64,000 bases of DNA from Cryobacterium lactosi (lineage in GTDB: Bacteria > Actinomycetota > Actinomycetes > Actinomycetales > Microbacteriaceae): NCBI RefSeq assembly GCF_004403945.1, contig NZ_SOHM01000025.1, positions 2,205 to 66,204 on the forward strand, given 5' to 3'. The position numbers were made by a program, and so were the translations under genes. The notes beneath the pieces were generated by a model that was not told where the DNA came from, ran no database searches, and was given only the letters and a program-made list of their open reading frames with translations. Positions 50,333-58,618 of this stretch are shown in pieces (the first letter of the stretch is position 1; each line of letters opens with the position of its first letter).

Positions 50333-51082
50333 TTACGTCGCCGGTTTGATGCCGTATTCAGCGTTGTACCGGTCGAGCACCTCGTTGATCGGGGCGTCGA
50401 GGACGAGGGCGCCCTTGTCGAGATAGAGGCCTCTGGCGCAGAAACGCCGCAGATCGCGTTCGTTGTGCGAGACGAAGAACAGGGTGCGTCCGCCCGCGAG
50501 GAGCTCTTCGATGCGGCGGTAACACTTCTCGCGGAAGGCCTTGTCGCCGACGGCCAACACCTCGTCGACGAGGATGATCGGCTCCTCGAGCCTGGAGATC
50601 ACGGCGAACGCGATGCGCACCTTCATACCGCTGGAGAGGTGCTTGTACGGGGTGTCGATGAAATCGGCGATCTCGGCGAACGCGATGATGTCGTCGAATC
50701 TGGAATCGATCTGCTTGCGGGTCATGCCATGCAGACCCGCGGTGAGGTAGACGTTGTCGCGCACGGTGAGGTCGTCGACGAAGCCTCCGGTGATCTCGAT
50801 CAGCGGGGCGACCCCCTCGATGACGTTCACGGTGCCCTCGTCGGGCAGGACAACGCCGGTCACCAGCTTGAGCAGGGTGGACTTGCCTTGGCCGTTCCGG
50901 CCGACGACTCCGATGGCCTCTCCACGTTGCACTGTGAACGACACGTTCTGCAGCGCCCAGAACTCACCGGGCCTGGTGCGACGGCGGGTGCTGGCGAACA
51001 GGTCCTTGAAGCTGCGGCGGCTGCGTCGGTTGCGGCGGAACCTGATCCCGACGTCGTTCAGGGAGATGACGGTCTCGGTCAT
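50333..51082 (-). CDS. ABC transporter ATPase, TagH/Wzt-like
   Basis: 249 residues. RRRTRPGEFWALQNVSFTVQRGEAIGVVGRNGQGKSTLLKLV gives the Walker A in its TagH form (G-R-N-G-x-G-K-S-T), LSSGMKVRIAFAV the signature and PIILVDEVLAVGD the Walker B, with His in FVSHNERD. It lacks the C-terminal carbohydrate-binding extension of Wzt. The start ATG at 51082 overlaps the permease stop (TGATG), so the pair is coupled. It exports a lipid-linked wall polymer such as a teichoic-acid-like chain. Confidence 0.88.
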   Translation of the reverse strand: MTETVISLNDVGIRFRRNRRSRRSFKDLFASTRRRTRPGEFWALQNVSFTVQRGEAIGVVGRNGQGKSTLLKLVTGVVLPDEGTVNVIEGVAPLIEITGGFVDDLTVRDNVYLTAGLHGMTRKQIDSRFDDIIAFAEIADFIDTPYKHLSSGMKVRIAFAVISRLEEPIILVDEVLAVGDKAFREKCYRRIEELLAGGRTLFFVSHNERDLRRFCARGLYLDKGALVLDAPINEVLDRYNAEYGIKPAT

Positions 51083-51882
51083 CAGATCTCCTTCAGAACG
51101 GCGCGCTCGGTGCGTGAAAAGACCAGCAGACCGATCCCGAGGAAGGCCACGGACATGACCGCGCTGACGGTCACGACGAACCAATCCAGTTCGCCAGGGA
51201 AGAACGCGGCACGGTAGAGGCTGAAGATACCGCTGAGCGGGTTGAATGCCGCCCAGAAATGCAGCTGTTCCGGCAGGTCGCTGGTGCCGTAGATGATCGG
51301 CGACGCATAGAACAGGAAGCGCAGGATGAGCTTGACGGCTCGTTCGAGGTCGCGGAAGAACACGACCAGCGGGGCCACGATCAAGCCGACGCCGGCGGTG
51401 AGGATGGCCTGGATGATGATGGCCAGCGGAAAGAAGATCGCGTCAATGCTGATCTCGGCACCGGACCAGATGGCGAAGAGGATCAGGACGGGGATGGCGG
51501 CGACGAACTCGATGCCTTTGGAGAGCACGAGGCGGTTCACCCAGATGGTGCGGGGGATGCGGGTGGAGCGGATCAGCTTCGCTTCGCGCAGGAAGGCCCG
51601 GGTGCAGTCGGAGACGGCACCGTTGAACCACATCCACGGCAGGAGCGCGGCGAGCAGGAAGACGATGTACGGGTCGTTGCCCACGGTGCGCTGGAAAACC
51701 TGGGTGAAAACGAACCAGTAGATGCCGGCCATAACGAGCGGGTCGAGGATCGACCAGAAGTAGCCGAGCACAGACGTTGAGTACCGCACCCGCAGGTCGC
51801 GCTGGGTCAGCAGCCAGAGGGAATGACGGTAACGCGCAAACGGGGTGCGCTGTTCAGGACGCACCTGAGCGTAACTACTCAC
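51082..51882 (-). CDS. ABC-2 polysaccharide/teichoic acid exporter permease, TagG-like
   Basis: 266 residues and six membrane helices, with the ABC-2 pattern: TQRDLRVRYSTSVLGYFWSILDPLVMAGIYWFVFT, PWMWFNGAV, then FRDLERAVKLILRFLFYASPIIYG and NPLSGIFSLYR. The start is taken as the GTG at 51882, since reading further upstream runs into the nucleotidyltransferase gene. No strong ribosome binding site is visible. It is the membrane partner of the downstream ATPase. Confidence 0.87.
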   Translation of the reverse strand: MSSYAQVRPEQRTPFARYRHSLWLLTQRDLRVRYSTSVLGYFWSILDPLVMAGIYWFVFTQVFQRTVGNDPYIVFLLAALLPWMWFNGAVSDCTRAFLREAKLIRSTRIPRTIWVNRLVLSKGIEFVAAIPVLILFAIWSGAEISIDAIFFPLAIIIQAILTAGVGLIVAPLVVFFRDLERAVKLILRFLFYASPIIYGTSDLPEQLHFWAAFNPLSGIFSLYRAAFFPGELDWFVVTVSAVMSVAFLGIGLLVFSRTERAVLKEI

Positions 51883-51906
51883 GCGCTCTATCGTATGGGA
51901 GCGAAA

Positions 51907-51938
51907 TGGGGCGCCGCGCCATCGGCGGCGGCGCCCCA
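51907..51938 (-). terminator. Hairpin between nucleotidyltransferase and permease genes
   Basis: Arms 51907-51917 and 51928-51938 (TGGGGCGCCGC and complement) with a ten-base loop. It lies 14 bases past the nucleotidyltransferase stop and 24 bases before the permease start, so it probably reduces read-through or separates the units. Confidence 0.65.
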
Positions 51939-51952
51939 CGGCTGCAGACTGA

Positions 51953-52645
51953 TCAGACGAACAGGTTGGCGCGCTCGAGGTCCTCGGCGAAGTCGACCTC
52001 GACTGCGTAGAAGTCCGAGATGTCGACGGGTTCGACGAGCATGCGGTTCTTCTCGATGGCGAGCTCGATGCCGCGCTCAAAGTAGTCCTGGTCGGCGACC
52101 TTGCTGAGGTGGTGGATCAGCATGGCCTTGTCGGCACCGGACACGTAGTTGATGCCAACGGCCTCGCCGAGACCGTTCTTCACGGTCTTGGAGAGCTCCT
52201 TGATGTAGCCCTCGGCGCTCGTCGTGTACTTGACTTCCTCGTCAGAGACCTTGGACGTGTTGACCGTGACGAAGGACTGGTCGCGCTTCATCATCGCTGC
52301 GGCGCGGTCGAGGATGGCGGGATCGAAGACGACGTCGCCGTTCATCCACAGCACGCCACCGTTGGCGGATGCGCGAAGGGCGCGCAGCAGGCTCTTGGAC
52401 GTGTTGGTCACGTCGTACTGCTCGTTGTAGACGAAGGACGCCTGCGGGAAGGCCTCGATGATGTGCTCGAGCTTGTAGCCGACGACGATGGTGACCTTGG
52501 TCTTCTTGCCGAAGGCGTGCTCGATGTTGTCGAACTGCTGCTGCATGATCGTGCGGCCGTCATTGAGTTCGGTCAAAGGTTTGGGCAGCGAGCGGCCGAG
52601 ACGGCTGCCCATTCCTGCTGCAAGTATTACTACCTGGGTGGTCAC
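51953..52645 (-). CDS. Sugar/polyol-phosphate nucleotidyltransferase
   Basis: 230-residue NTP-transferase. The N-terminal VVILAAGMGSRLGRSLPKPLTELN contains the G-x-G-x-R and P-K signature. VLWMNGDVVFDP has the metal-binding Asp and the C-terminal VDFAEDLERANLF supplies the second. Its size and start are closest to LicC-like CTP:phosphocholine and CTP:polyol-phosphate cytidylyltransferases. It could provide the CDP-alcohol for the transferase at 46279-47091 or the TagF-like enzyme. AGGAGA precedes the GTG at 52645. Confidence 0.82.
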   Translation of the reverse strand: MTTQVVILAAGMGSRLGRSLPKPLTELNDGRTIMQQQFDNIEHAFGKKTKVTIVVGYKLEHIIEAFPQASFVYNEQYDVTNTSKSLLRALRASANGGVLWMNGDVVFDPAILDRAAAMMKRDQSFVTVNTSKVSDEEVKYTTSAEGYIKELSKTVKNGLGEAVGINYVSGADKAMLIHHLSKVADQDYFERGIELAIEKNRMLVEPVDISDFYAVEVDFAEDLERANLFV

Positions 52646-52938
52646 GAATATCTCCTAAGAAAGATCTGGGTGGCCCCGCGGCAGCCGGACGTTTTAGCCG
52701 AGTTTGCCTGCGGTTCACCCTTAAGTTCACGTATAGACACTCCGTTATGCCACCTTCAGACTAGCCGACCACCCCGTTCCGGGGGAAGAGACGACCCAAT
52801 GCGTGTCCGGATCGTAACGATGGTGCGGCCCCACGACCGGGGATTCCAGTGGTGAATCCGGTCGAAAACTTGGTGGGAATACGCCTGCGGATGGCGCCAT
52901 CCTCAGCGAGGTCAGACGGTCCTTGGTAGGTTAGCGAG
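52646..52938. other. Intergenic region between divergent genes
   Basis: A 293-base non-coding stretch between the nucleotidyltransferase gene (-) and the ABC ATPase gene (+). It holds the ribosome binding site of the former, a locally AT-rich patch around 52720-52745 that may contain its promoter, and the -10 element of the latter at 52927-52932. I see no hairpin, repeat, riboswitch or small gene. Confidence 0.5.
52927..52932 (+). promoter_or_regulatory. -10 element of a leaderless ABC ATPase gene
   Basis: TAGGTT, six bases before the GTG at 52939. Confidence 0.45.
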
Positions 52939-55350
52939 GTGACTCCAGTGCCTCCGAACTCCGAGCCTGACGAGCAGACTCCTGTCTTGCCCGTTCCCGA
53001 TACGGAGCCGGAACGTGAGGGTAGTGCCATCGAACACGACACCCCTGCGGACCGCCCCCATGAGCCCGTTTCCCCGTCTACGGCCGTGCCGCCGACAGAC
53101 GCGAAACCGCCCCGCAAGACCCCGGTGCGCCGCGCGCCCAGGACCACCGCGCCCAAGCCGATGACGCCCAGGGCCGGTGGGGCGTCGAGCGCGCCCGCCG
53201 ATGCCGCCGGCACGACGGCCTCGGCCGACGCGGCTGCTCCCGACGTAACTGCTCCCGACGCTGCTACTCCCGACGCAGCGACCGCCGCCGACTCGGCCGC
53301 GCCGGTCAAGCCCGTGCGGAGCACCACCCGCGCACCGCGCACCCCCGCGTCCCCGCGAGCCGCGACGACCCCGCGCGCACCGGCCAAGAAGAAGCCCGTC
53401 ACGAAGGCTCTCGCCGAAGACGTGGCTGCGCCCCCGACGACGCCCGTGGTACCGGATGCCGACGCCGATGTCGACCGCGCCGAACCCGTCGCGGATGCCC
53501 CGCGAGTTCCGGTGACCCGCGCCCCCGCTGCCCGAAAGACGCCCGTGAAGGCGCCTGCCAAGGCCATCAGGCTGCCGGCCACCACAACCGCCACGGCGGA
53601 TACCGCTGCTGCCGTCGAGGCCGCCGCCGTCGTCGACCAGGACCTGCCCGCCGACCCCGCTCAGGCGACTGCCGACAAGCCCGCCACCGCAGCGGCGCGC
53701 TCGAGTAGCGCGCGCACGGCGGCCTCGAAGGCCGCCGCGGCGAAAGCGGCCGCCGCCAAATCGGAATCGGCGACCAAGGCCGGCGCCGCCCGCGCTGCCG
53801 CAACGAAGGCCGCCGCGACGAGGTCTGCCGCTGCCAGGACCGCCGCCACGGCCTCGGCCCGCGCCGCTACCGCTGCGGCCGCCGCTGCCGCCGCCGCCCG
53901 CTCTGCTGCCGTCGACGACACGACATCCGGTGCTGCTGCCGCGCCCGTCACCACCGGCTCCGAAACCGCTGAGCCCGTCGTGCACGAGCCCGTAGTCGCC
54001 GAGCCTTCAGTTGCCGAGCCCGTAGTCGACGAGGCCGAAGTTGACGAGGCCGTGGTTGACGAGCCCATGGTTGACGAGCCCGTCGTCATCGCGCACACGG
54101 TGGTACTGCCGATCACGCGGGCTTCCGGGCCGGCCGACGAGAACGTCGACCTGCCCGTGCCCGCCGCCGCCGACGAGACCGCCGTCCTCACAACATCCAC
54201 AGCCGACTCGGACGACACCGTGGTGCTGGGCACTGCTGGGGCCGTGAGCAGTCCTGTCACCGAGCCGGTCCAGCCGTCGCGCCGGCCGTTTTGGAAACTG
54301 CCCCGGTTGACCCTGCGGCAGTCCGACACCGTGGCCCCGGCCGAGATGCCGGCCGAGCCCAGCGAGGTCGTCACCGGTGAGGAGTCTCCGGCTGCTGCCG
54401 CGCCTGGCGAGTCCCTGACCGGCAAGGCTGCCGTCACGGCTGCGGCACCCGTCGTCATGGCCGCAGACGCCGCCCGCCCGGCCACGGTCGTGCCAGGTCC
54501 CGCGACCACGGGCGGGCTGCGCATCCCCTCGGTCGTGCGCAAGCCGTCGGTGCCGCGCACCGGCGCATCCGCAGTGGTCGGGGGCGTCGCCCCCGTCGAA
54601 ATCGCGGTCAGCGGATTGAACAAGCGTTTCGGCCAGAACATCGCCGTCGCCGACGTCAACCTCGAGGTGCGGGCCGGGTCGTTCTACGGCATCGTCGGAC
54701 CCAACGGCGCGGGCAAGACCACGACGCTTTCGATGATCACCGGGTTATTGCGGCCGGACTCCGGTTCGATCCAGGTGCACGGTGTTGACGTGTGGGCAGA
54801 TCCCATCGCCGCCAAGCGCACCATCGGGGTCCTCCCTGACCGGCTGCGCCTGTTCGACAGGCTCACCGGAGCGCAGCTGCTTTACTACTCCGGCGTTCTG
54901 CGTGGTCTCGAGAGCGAAACCGTGCGCGCCCGCTCCGCCGACCTGGCCGCGGCGTTCGGCCTCGAGGACGCCCTCAACCGCCTGGTCGCGGACTACTCGG
55001 CCGGCATGACCAAGAAGATCGCCCTGGCCTGCGCCATGATCCACTCGCCACGGGTGCTCGTGCTCGACGAACCGTTCGAATCGGTTGACCCGGTGTCGGC
55101 CGTGAACGTCACCGAGATCCTGCAGCGCTACGTCGCCGCAGGCGGAACCGTGATTCTCTCCAGCCACGGAATGGACCTCATCCAGCGGGTCTGCGACCAC
55201 GTGGCGATCATCGTGCAGGGCTCCGTGCTGGCCGCGGGAACGATCGACGAGGTGCGCGGCAACGTGTCACTCGAAGAACGCTTCGTGGACCTGGCCGGCG
55301 GACGAAAGGTTGCGGAGGGCCTGGAGTGGTTGCACAATTTCTCGGACTGA
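52939..55350 (+). CDS. ABC transporter ATPase with long disordered N-terminal extension
   Basis: 803 residues, more than three times a normal ABC ATPase. Residues about 552-790 are a complete ATPase: GIVGPNGAGKTTTL (Walker A), DYSAGMTKKIALA (signature), RVLVLDEPFESVDP (Walker B), SSHGMD (switch His). Residues 1-550 are low complexity. They comprise a Pro/Arg/Lys/Ala part (to about 210), an Ala-rich basic part (about 250-325), an acidic repeat of E-P-V-V-type units (about 340-382) and Thr/Ala/Pro linkers. No signal peptide or membrane segment is seen, so the extension is cytoplasmic. It overlaps the permease gene by 25 bases. The GTG at 52939 is supported by a leaderless -10. Confidence 0.85.
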   Translation: MTPVPPNSEPDEQTPVLPVPDTEPEREGSAIEHDTPADRPHEPVSPSTAVPPTDAKPPRKTPVRRAPRTTAPKPMTPRAGGASSAPADAAGTTASADAAAPDVTAPDAATPDAATAADSAAPVKPVRSTTRAPRTPASPRAATTPRAPAKKKPVTKALAEDVAAPPTTPVVPDADADVDRAEPVADAPRVPVTRAPAARKTPVKAPAKAIRLPATTTATADTAAAVEAAAVVDQDLPADPAQATADKPATAAARSSSARTAASKAAAAKAAAAKSESATKAGAARAAATKAAATRSAAARTAATASARAATAAAAAAAAARSAAVDDTTSGAAAAPVTTGSETAEPVVHEPVVAEPSVAEPVVDEAEVDEAVVDEPMVDEPVVIAHTVVLPITRASGPADENVDLPVPAAADETAVLTTSTADSDDTVVLGTAGAVSSPVTEPVQPSRRPFWKLPRLTLRQSDTVAPAEMPAEPSEVVTGEESPAAAAPGESLTGKAAVTAAAPVVMAADAARPATVVPGPATTGGLRIPSVVRKPSVPRTGASAVVGGVAPVEIAVSGLNKRFGQNIAVADVNLEVRAGSFYGIVGPNGAGKTTTLSMITGLLRPDSGSIQVHGVDVWADPIAAKRTIGVLPDRLRLFDRLTGAQLLYYSGVLRGLESETVRARSADLAAAFGLEDALNRLVADYSAGMTKKIALACAMIHSPRVLVLDEPFESVDPVSAVNVTEILQRYVAAGGTVILSSHGMDLIQRVCDHVAIIVQGSVLAAGTIDEVRGNVSLEERFVDLAGGRKVAEGLEWLHNFSD

Positions 55351-56900
55351 AACTGAGGCTTCTCGCCAATCTGTTCCGGCGTAGCCCCTGGCAGGTCGTG
55401 GGAGTGGTGCTCGGCCTGCTGTACGGGCTGCTCGTCGCCGCGGCGCTGTTCGCCATGCTCATCGCCTTCCGGTTCGTCGACGATGTCGCCACCATCCGTG
55501 ACGGCGTCACCGTGGTGGGGTCGCTTGTGGTGCTCGGGTTCATCCTCGTGCCGCTGGTCTTCGGCGTGGACGACAGCATGGACCCGCGCAAGTTCTCCAC
55601 CATGGGCATCCCGAATAAGCAGCTGTCCTTGGGCCTGGCAGTCTCCGCACTGGTCGGGGTGCCGGCGACGACTCTCACGATCGTGCTGCTTGGCACCATC
55701 GTGACCTGGTCGCGGGGGGTGTTCGAGACGCTGCTCGCCATCGTGGCGGCGGCCCTGCTGCTGGCAACCTGCATGCTCGCCTCCCGCGTGAGCACGTCGA
55801 TATCGGCCTTCCTGCTCTCCACCCGACGTTCCCGCGAGTTCACCGGCATCATCGGCATCCTGCTGATCGTCATGATCACCCCCGTGGTGGTGTTGCTGGT
55901 CAACGTGGACTGGAGCAAGTACGGGCTCGACCTCCTCGGCGGTTTCGCGGCCATCCTCGGGTGGACGCCGCTGGGTGCGGCGTGGGCCGTGCCTGGCGAC
56001 GCCGCTGCAGGTGAATGGGGCATGTCCCTGCTCAGGCTCCTCATCGCCGCGGCGACTGTGTACCTACTCTGGCTCTCCTGGCAGGGTCTGGTGGCCCGGA
56101 TGCTCGTGTCGCCTGGTCGTGAGGCGCAGGCCAGGGCTTACGTCGGCCTGGGCTGGTTCGACCGGATGCCGCACAACCCGGTCGGCGCCATCGCCGCCCG
56201 CAGCATCACCTACTGGGGTCGTGACCCGCGCTACTGGGTCTCGTTGATCATGATCCCGATCGTGCCGATCCTGGTTGTCCTGCCGCTCGTGTTCGCCGGG
56301 ATGCCGTTCGAATACCTTGTGCTGGTTCCGGTGCCTCTCATGTGCGTCTTCCTCGGATGGACGCTGCACAACGATGTGGCTTACGACCACACCGCCATCT
56401 GGCTGCACGTGGTCTCCGGGCCACGCGGCGTCGCCGACCGGGTCGGCCGGCTGGTTCCCGCGTTGTTCGTGGGCATCCCGCTGATCGGCCTCGGTTCGGC
56501 GGTCAGCGTGAGCATCCACGGTGACTGGGCGGTGCTTCCCGGGCTGCTCGGCGTGAGTACCTGCATCCTGCTGGCCGGGCTCGGCTTCTCAAGCTTCACC
56601 TCGGCCAGGTTCCCCTACCCGGCGACCAAGCCGGGGGACAGCCCGTTCGCCCAGCCGCAGTCGTCGGACACGGCCGCCGCGGTCATCCAGTCGCTCACCT
56701 TCGTCGGGTCGATCATCGTGGCGCTGCCGGCCATCGTGTGCGCGGTGCTGGGAATTTTCGTGGATCCGATCTGGAACCTCCCGGCTCTGTACTGGGGCCT
56801 CGGCATCGGCTTCGTCATGCTGATCGGCGGGGTGTGGTTGGGTTCGCGTACCTTCGAACGTCGCGGACCCGAGATGCTCTCCTCCGCATTGCGCGCGTAG
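55326..56900 (+). CDS. ABC transporter permease
   Basis: 524-residue membrane protein with about 11-12 hydrophobic helices, without a recognisable substrate motif. The N-terminus VAQFLGLKLRLLANLFRRSPWQ is a basic amphipathic segment, as in ABC-2-type exporters of actinobacteria that pair with a single ATPase. RDPRYWVSLIMIPIVPILVV and the last helices complete it. The GTG lies inside the end of the ATPase gene, so the two form one unit. The exported substrate is unknown. Confidence 0.82.
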   Translation: MVAQFLGLKLRLLANLFRRSPWQVVGVVLGLLYGLLVAAALFAMLIAFRFVDDVATIRDGVTVVGSLVVLGFILVPLVFGVDDSMDPRKFSTMGIPNKQLSLGLAVSALVGVPATTLTIVLLGTIVTWSRGVFETLLAIVAAALLLATCMLASRVSTSISAFLLSTRRSREFTGIIGILLIVMITPVVVLLVNVDWSKYGLDLLGGFAAILGWTPLGAAWAVPGDAAAGEWGMSLLRLLIAAATVYLLWLSWQGLVARMLVSPGREAQARAYVGLGWFDRMPHNPVGAIAARSITYWGRDPRYWVSLIMIPIVPILVVLPLVFAGMPFEYLVLVPVPLMCVFLGWTLHNDVAYDHTAIWLHVVSGPRGVADRVGRLVPALFVGIPLIGLGSAVSVSIHGDWAVLPGLLGVSTCILLAGLGFSSFTSARFPYPATKPGDSPFAQPQSSDTAAAVIQSLTFVGSIIVALPAIVCAVLGIFVDPIWNLPALYWGLGIGFVMLIGGVWLGSRTFERRGPEMLSSALRA

Positions 56901-56905
56901 CTGCA

Positions 56906-56911
56906 TACACT
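56906..56911 (+). promoter_or_regulatory. -10 element of the DUF3039 gene
   Basis: TACACT, seven bases before the ATG at 56919, starting six bases after the preceding stop; leaderless type. Confidence 0.45.
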
Positions 56912-56918
56912 TGAAGTC

Positions 56919-57215
56919 ATGACACACGACATTCGCGCGAGCATCGCAGAGCCCGGCCGTGGCCCGGAAATCGGTGGCGGAACCTCCACCCTCGACCGTG
57001 AGCTCGAGGAGCTGCTCAACCAGGAGCAGATCGAGCCCGGCGACCACGAACGCTTCTCGCACTACGTGCCCAAGGACAAGATCCTCGAATCCGCCATGAC
57101 CGGTAAGCCGGTCAAGGCGCTGTGCGGCAAGAAGTGGCTGCCGGGACGCGACCCGGAGAAGTTCCCGGTCTGTCCGACCTGCAAGGCCATCTACGAAAAG
57201 ATGAAGCAGGACTAG
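56919..57215 (+). CDS. DUF3039 family small protein
   Basis: 98 residues. The C-terminal half matches DUF3039: DHERFSHYVPKDKILESAMTG, then VKALCGKKWLPGRDPEKFPVCPTCKAIYEKM. One His and three Cys (C-x19-C-x2-C) could bind zinc. No HTH or catalytic motif is visible. The family is widespread in actinobacteria and has no known function. It is convergent with pncB, with a 14-base gap. Confidence 0.85.
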   Translation: MTHDIRASIAEPGRGPEIGGGTSTLDRELEELLNQEQIEPGDHERFSHYVPKDKILESAMTGKPVKALCGKKWLPGRDPEKFPVCPTCKAIYEKMKQD

Positions 57216-57229
57216 TCAGCGAGTCCGTC

Positions 57230-58567
57230 CTAGCGGAACACCGTCGGGATGACGGCGTCACCGCGGCCGAGCCGGAACGCGTCGATGGGTAGTTCGCGCA
57301 TCGCCGCGGCGTTTTGCTCGCGGGCAAGCCTGGTGCCGCCGGCGCCCAGGTAGCGTTCGTCGACAACCCCGGCCTCCATCAGCGGCACGAGCAGAGACCG
57401 CTCCGCTGCACCGGTGGGGTCCGGCGCGGGGGTCGCGGCCGGTGGGGCTGCCGGGCCGCCGGAGTCAACCGTCACGACCTCCTCACGGGCCGTCCCGGTC
57501 GCGTCCAGTCGGCGCACAGCGCTCTTGCGCCCGCCGACCGAGGCTTTCGACGCTGAAGTCTTCGCCACCGACACCCACTCATCCTCGGCGTTCTTGTGAG
57601 CTACCAGTTTGTAGACCATCCCGGCGGCCGGAGCGCCTGAGCCGGTGACGAGGGAGGTGCCCACCCCGAACGCGTCCACCGGCGACGCCGACAAGGCCGC
57701 GATCGAGTATTCGTCGAGGTCGCTGGTGACGGTGATGCGGGTGTTCACGGCGCCGAGCGAGTCCAACTGGGCGCGTGCGGCGGCGGCCACCGTCGGCAGG
57801 TCACCGGAATCGATCCGGATCGAGCCCAGGCCCGTTCCCGCGACCGAGACGGCCAGTTCGATGCCGTGTTCGATGTTGTAGGTGTCCACGAGCAGCGTCG
57901 TCGAGGCGCCGAACGCATCCACCTGGGCTCTGAAGGCATCCTCTTCGGTGTCATGCAGCAGCGTGAACGAATGCGCGGCCGTGCCCATGGTGGGGATGCC
58001 CCAGCTGCGCCCGGCCTCGAGGTTGCTGGTGGAGGCGAACCCGGCGATGTACGCGGCGCGGGCCGCGGCCACGGCGGAGTACTCGCCCGTGCGGCGGGAA
58101 CCCATTTCGGCCAACGGCCGTCCCAGGCTCACCGAGACCATGCGGGCGGCGGCGCTCGCGACGGCGCTGTCGTAGTTGAGCACGCTGAGGATGAGGGTCT
58201 CAAGCACGACGCACTCGGCGAAGGTGCCGTCGACCTGGATCAGCGGGGAGCCGGGGAAGTAGGCATCACCCTCCCGGTAGCCCCAGATGTTCCCGGAGAA
58301 GGAGTAGTCCGCGAGCCAATCGAGGGTGGGCGGACGCACCACGTTGTTGTCACGCAGCCAGTCCAGTTCGGCATCGCCGAACCTGAAATCGCGGATCAAG
58401 TCGAGCAGCCGGCCGGTGCCGGCGACGATGCCGTACCGCCGGCCGGCGGGCAGACGGCGGGCGAACGCCTCGAACATGCACTCGCGGTTCGCGGTGCCGC
58501 TCTGAATGGCGGCATCCACCATGGTGAGCTCGTAGCGGTCGGTTCGGAATGCTGAAGACTCGGTCAC
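57230..58567 (-). CDS. pncB: Nicotinate phosphoribosyltransferase
   Basis: Salvage enzyme that turns nicotinate and PRPP into nicotinate mononucleotide. The 445-residue protein has RYELTMVDAAIQSG at the start, GTAAHSFTLLHDTEEDAF with the His that is phosphorylated during catalysis, RIDSGDLPTVA and AFGVGTSLVTGS. Salvage and the de novo nad operon are thus both present in this window. The GTG at 58567 lies six bases after a - strand TAGGCT. No GTCA-N3-TGAC site is visible at this promoter. Confidence 0.92.
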   Translation of the reverse strand: MTESSAFRTDRYELTMVDAAIQSGTANRECMFEAFARRLPAGRRYGIVAGTGRLLDLIRDFRFGDAELDWLRDNNVVRPPTLDWLADYSFSGNIWGYREGDAYFPGSPLIQVDGTFAECVVLETLILSVLNYDSAVASAAARMVSVSLGRPLAEMGSRRTGEYSAVAAARAAYIAGFASTSNLEAGRSWGIPTMGTAAHSFTLLHDTEEDAFRAQVDAFGASTTLLVDTYNIEHGIELAVSVAGTGLGSIRIDSGDLPTVAAAARAQLDSLGAVNTRITVTSDLDEYSIAALSASPVDAFGVGTSLVTGSGAPAAGMVYKLVAHKNAEDEWVSVAKTSASKASVGGRKSAVRRLDATGTAREEVVTVDSGGPAAPPAATPAPDPTGAAERSLLVPLMEAGVVDERYLGAGGTRLAREQNAAAMRELPIDAFRLGRGDAVIPTVFR

Positions 58568-58573
58568 GCGAGA

Positions 58574-58579
58574 AGCCTA
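58574..58579 (-). promoter_or_regulatory. -10 element of leaderless pncB
   Basis: TAGGCT on the - strand (58579 to 58574), six bases before the GTG at 58567. Confidence 0.5.
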
Positions 58580-58618
58580 GCCGCCCCGGCGACACCCGGG
58601 CTGGGTGCCCGGTGCGGC

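Noticed and set aside
52646-52938. Riboswitch or small RNA in the 293-base gap
   Set aside because: No conserved riboswitch core, no stable hairpin and no terminator were seen.
58568-58618. Terminator between fabF and pncB
   Set aside because: The GC-rich repeats here pair imperfectly and leave only a 50-base space used by the pncB promoter.
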